Shown: piece by piece, positions 62,767-64,000 of the stretch
Position numbering within the stretch: the first letter of the stretch is position 1
How the letters are laid out: each line of letters starts with the position of its first letter
Assembly (NCBI RefSeq): GCF_021397715.1
Contig: NZ_CP090207.1
Location: 1,674,001 to 1,738,000, forward strand
Direction of reading: 5' to 3'
DNA: 64,000 nt
DNA from: Pantoea agglomerans
Lineage (GTDB): Bacteria; Pseudomonadota; Gammaproteobacteria; Enterobacterales; Enterobacteriaceae
Notes under the pieces: generated by a model
The model's database searches: none
What the model was told of the DNA's origin: nothing
Seen by the model: only the letters and a program-made list of their open reading frames with translations
Position numbers and translations under genes: made by a program

Positions 62767-62829
62767 CGCTCGGCATCTCTGCGGTTCTTCGTTTAGACTG
62801 TGCAACAGGAAATCATCAGGAGAACCGAA

Positions 62830-63024
62830 ATGAAGGTGAATGACCGCGTCAGCGTTAAAACCGATGGTGGCCCGCGCCGCATCGGTACCATTCTGGCCAT
62901 GGAGCCATTTAATGAGGGCACCATGTTTCTGGTGGCGCTGGAGGACTACCCGTTAGGCATCTGGTTTTTTAACGAAAGCGATCACCAGGATGGGATTTTT
63001 GTCGAGCCGTACAGTGCAGAGTAA
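62830..63024 (+). CDS. dsrB: DsrB family protein
   Basis: A 64-residue protein nearly matching E. coli Dsr[20 protein letters not shown], then [21 protein letters not shown] and HQDGIFVEP. Function unknown; in E. coli it is RpoS-dependent. ATCAGGAGAA precedes ATG. Together with yodD and dsrA it fixes the synteny. Confidence 0.93.
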   Translation: MKVNDRVSVKTDGGPRRIGTILAMEPFNEGTMFLVALEDYPLGIWFFNESDHQDGIFVEPYSAE

Positions 63025-63068
63025 CAGTGCAGAGTAGTGCGGTAAGGCAGCACAAACGGTGACGCGAT

Positions 63069-63093
63069 CCTCCTCCCCGTCAGGGGGAGGAGG
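63069..63093. repeat. Perfect hairpin between dsrB and the chemoreceptor gene
   Basis: CCTCCTCCCC (63069-63078) pairs with GGGGAGGAGG (63084-63093) around GTCAG. There is no T-run. It is similar in type, but not in sequence core, to the GCCTTCCC palindromes. Confidence 0.7.
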
Positions 63094-63142
63094 GGATAAC
63101 TGATTTTAGTCACGCCGCATTAACCAGCCTGCGTGACTGCAC

Positions 63143-64000
63143 TCAGAAGGTTTCCCAGTTTTCATTACCGCTTGCCAGCGCCGGACGGGCTGCAAGGGCA
63201 GGGGTTTTCACCGGTGCTGACGCGCGGGGCGCCATCCCGGCAGTGGCCGGCGTATCCTGCAGGCGGAACGCCGATACCGCCTGAGTCAGCTTACCAGCCT
63301 GATCTTCCAGCGAGGCCGCAGCGGCCGAGGCTTCTTCCACCAGCGAGGCGTTCTGCTGGGTGACGTTATCCATCTCGGTGACCGCCTGGCTGACCTGCTG
63401 AATACCGCGACTCTGTTCATCGGAGGCGGCGGCAATCTCTGCCATGATATCGGTCACCCGACGTACCGCTTCGACAATCTCGCCCATGGTGCTACCGGCA
63501 TCACCGACCTGCTGCGAACCATCCTTAATCAGCGTTACCGACTCGCCAATCAGCGACTCAATCTCTTTTGCCGCCTGCGCACTGCGCTGAGCCAGATTGC
63601 GCACCTCACTGGCGACTACAGCAAAGCCGCGACCCTGCTCACCGGCGCGCGCCGCTTCTACCGCCGCGTTCAGGGCCAGGATGTTGGTCTGGAAAGCGAT
63701 GCTGTTAATAACGTTAGTGATCTCGGCAATTTTCTTCGAGCTGCCGGAAATATTGTTCATGGTTTTTACCACGTTGCTCACCAGATCGCCCCCGCTGCGC
63801 GCTTTGCCTGAGGCATCGGCGGCCAGCTGGCTGGCGTGATGGGCGTTTTCGGCGTTCTGTTTCACCGTTGCGGTAAGCTGTTCCATGCTGGCAGCGGTCT
63901 GCTCCAGGGCTGCAGCCTGCTGCTCGGTCCGCGAAGAGAGATCGGTATTCCCGGCAGAGATTTCACTGGAGCCCTGATAAATGGCGACCGCGCCTTCACG
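63143..64000 (-). CDS. Methyl-accepting chemotaxis protein, C-terminal part
   Basis: Open from the right edge (codon at 64000-63998) and stopping at 63143, giving 285 residues of the cytoplasmic signalling domain. The tip is canonical: [50 protein letters not shown]. The last five residues are NWETF, the CheR/CheB docking peptide. Methylation helices flank both sides ([20 protein letters not shown]). Sensor domain and membrane helices lie outside. It is a major Tsr/Tar-type receptor. Confidence 0.95.
   Translation of the reverse strand, partial: REGAVAIYQGSSEISAGNTDLSSRTEQQAAALEQTAASMEQLTATVKQNAENAHHASQLAADASGKARSGGDLVSNVVKTMNNISGSSKKIAEITNVINSIAFQTNILALNAAVEAARAGEQGRGFAVVASEVRNLAQRSAQAAKEIESLIGESVTLIKDGSQQVGDAGSTMGEIVEAVRRVTDIMAEIAAASDEQSRGIQQVSQAVTEMDNVTQQNASLVEEASAAAASLEDQAGKLTQAVSAFRLQDTPATAGMAPRASAPVKTPALAARPALASGNENWETF

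Overview
The window is about 59-60% GC by eye and tightly packed. It looks like chromosome from an Erwiniaceae member (Pantoea/Erwinia type, Enterobacterales). The main support is gene order shared with E. coli K-12: amn...yeeO...tRNA-Asn-mtfA, then yedJ-dcm-vsr-yedI-yodC-yedP-dsrA-yodD-dsrB. Between these conserved blocks lie accessory modules for scavenging nitrogen, phosphorus and carbon. The genus is an inference; no rRNA or other marker gene is present.

Region by region. (1) 1-12.7 kb: the end of an Lrp/AsnC regulator; a GNAT-hyuA-hyuB operon; a ThDP-dependent oxidase-like enzyme; an SDR; an unrecognised minus-strand gene pair (8.1-8.9 kb); and an amidase, NCS1 permease and biuret-hydrolase-like operon behind an excellent sigma-54 promoter. 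(2) 12.7-16 kb: a membrane GGDEF-EAL protein and a lower-GC Zn-protease-like gene. (3) 16-27.3 kb: a complete C-P lyase system in two operons, phnFGHIJKLMNP and phnCDE1E2, each preceded by four 11-bp-phased PhoB half sites. (4) 27.3-35 kb: a ribose-type sugar ABC transporter plus a D-lyxose-isomerase-family gene, bracketed by a hybrid histidine kinase and an OmpR-type response regulator.

(5) 35.5-39.8 kb: an NCS2 purine permease and amn (AMP nucleosidase), separated by 1.5 kb of non-coding repeats. These include two 298-bp direct copies of a multi-hairpin element, a diverged inverted copy whose stems show compensatory changes, and a 54-bp tandem array. (6) 40-45.2 kb: livJHMGF branched-chain amino acid transporter. 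(7) 45.2-52.4 kb: yeeO, a periplasmic lactonase-like propeller, a phage ash-like leader remnant with a SymE-like toxin gene, small stress genes (yidB, glsB/yeaQ-like, LysM), tRNA-Asn(GTT), mtfA and a phage-type ASCH gene. (8) 52.9-64 kb: yedJ, an Arc-like RHH protein, an atypical chemoreceptor, divergent dcm/vsr, yedI, yodC, a gpgS-yedP pair predicted to make glucosylglycerate, a short DsrA sRNA homologue, yodD, a Pmp3-like peptide, dsrB and the 3' part of a second chemoreceptor.

How it fits together: several modules feed nutrient salvage. Phosphonates give phosphate (Pho-controlled), biuret/ureide-type amides give nitrogen (sigma-54-controlled), and purines and branched-chain amino acids are imported. 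The right end is the conserved stress-regulation neighbourhood (dsrA/dsrB/yodD), here combined with compatible-solute synthesis.
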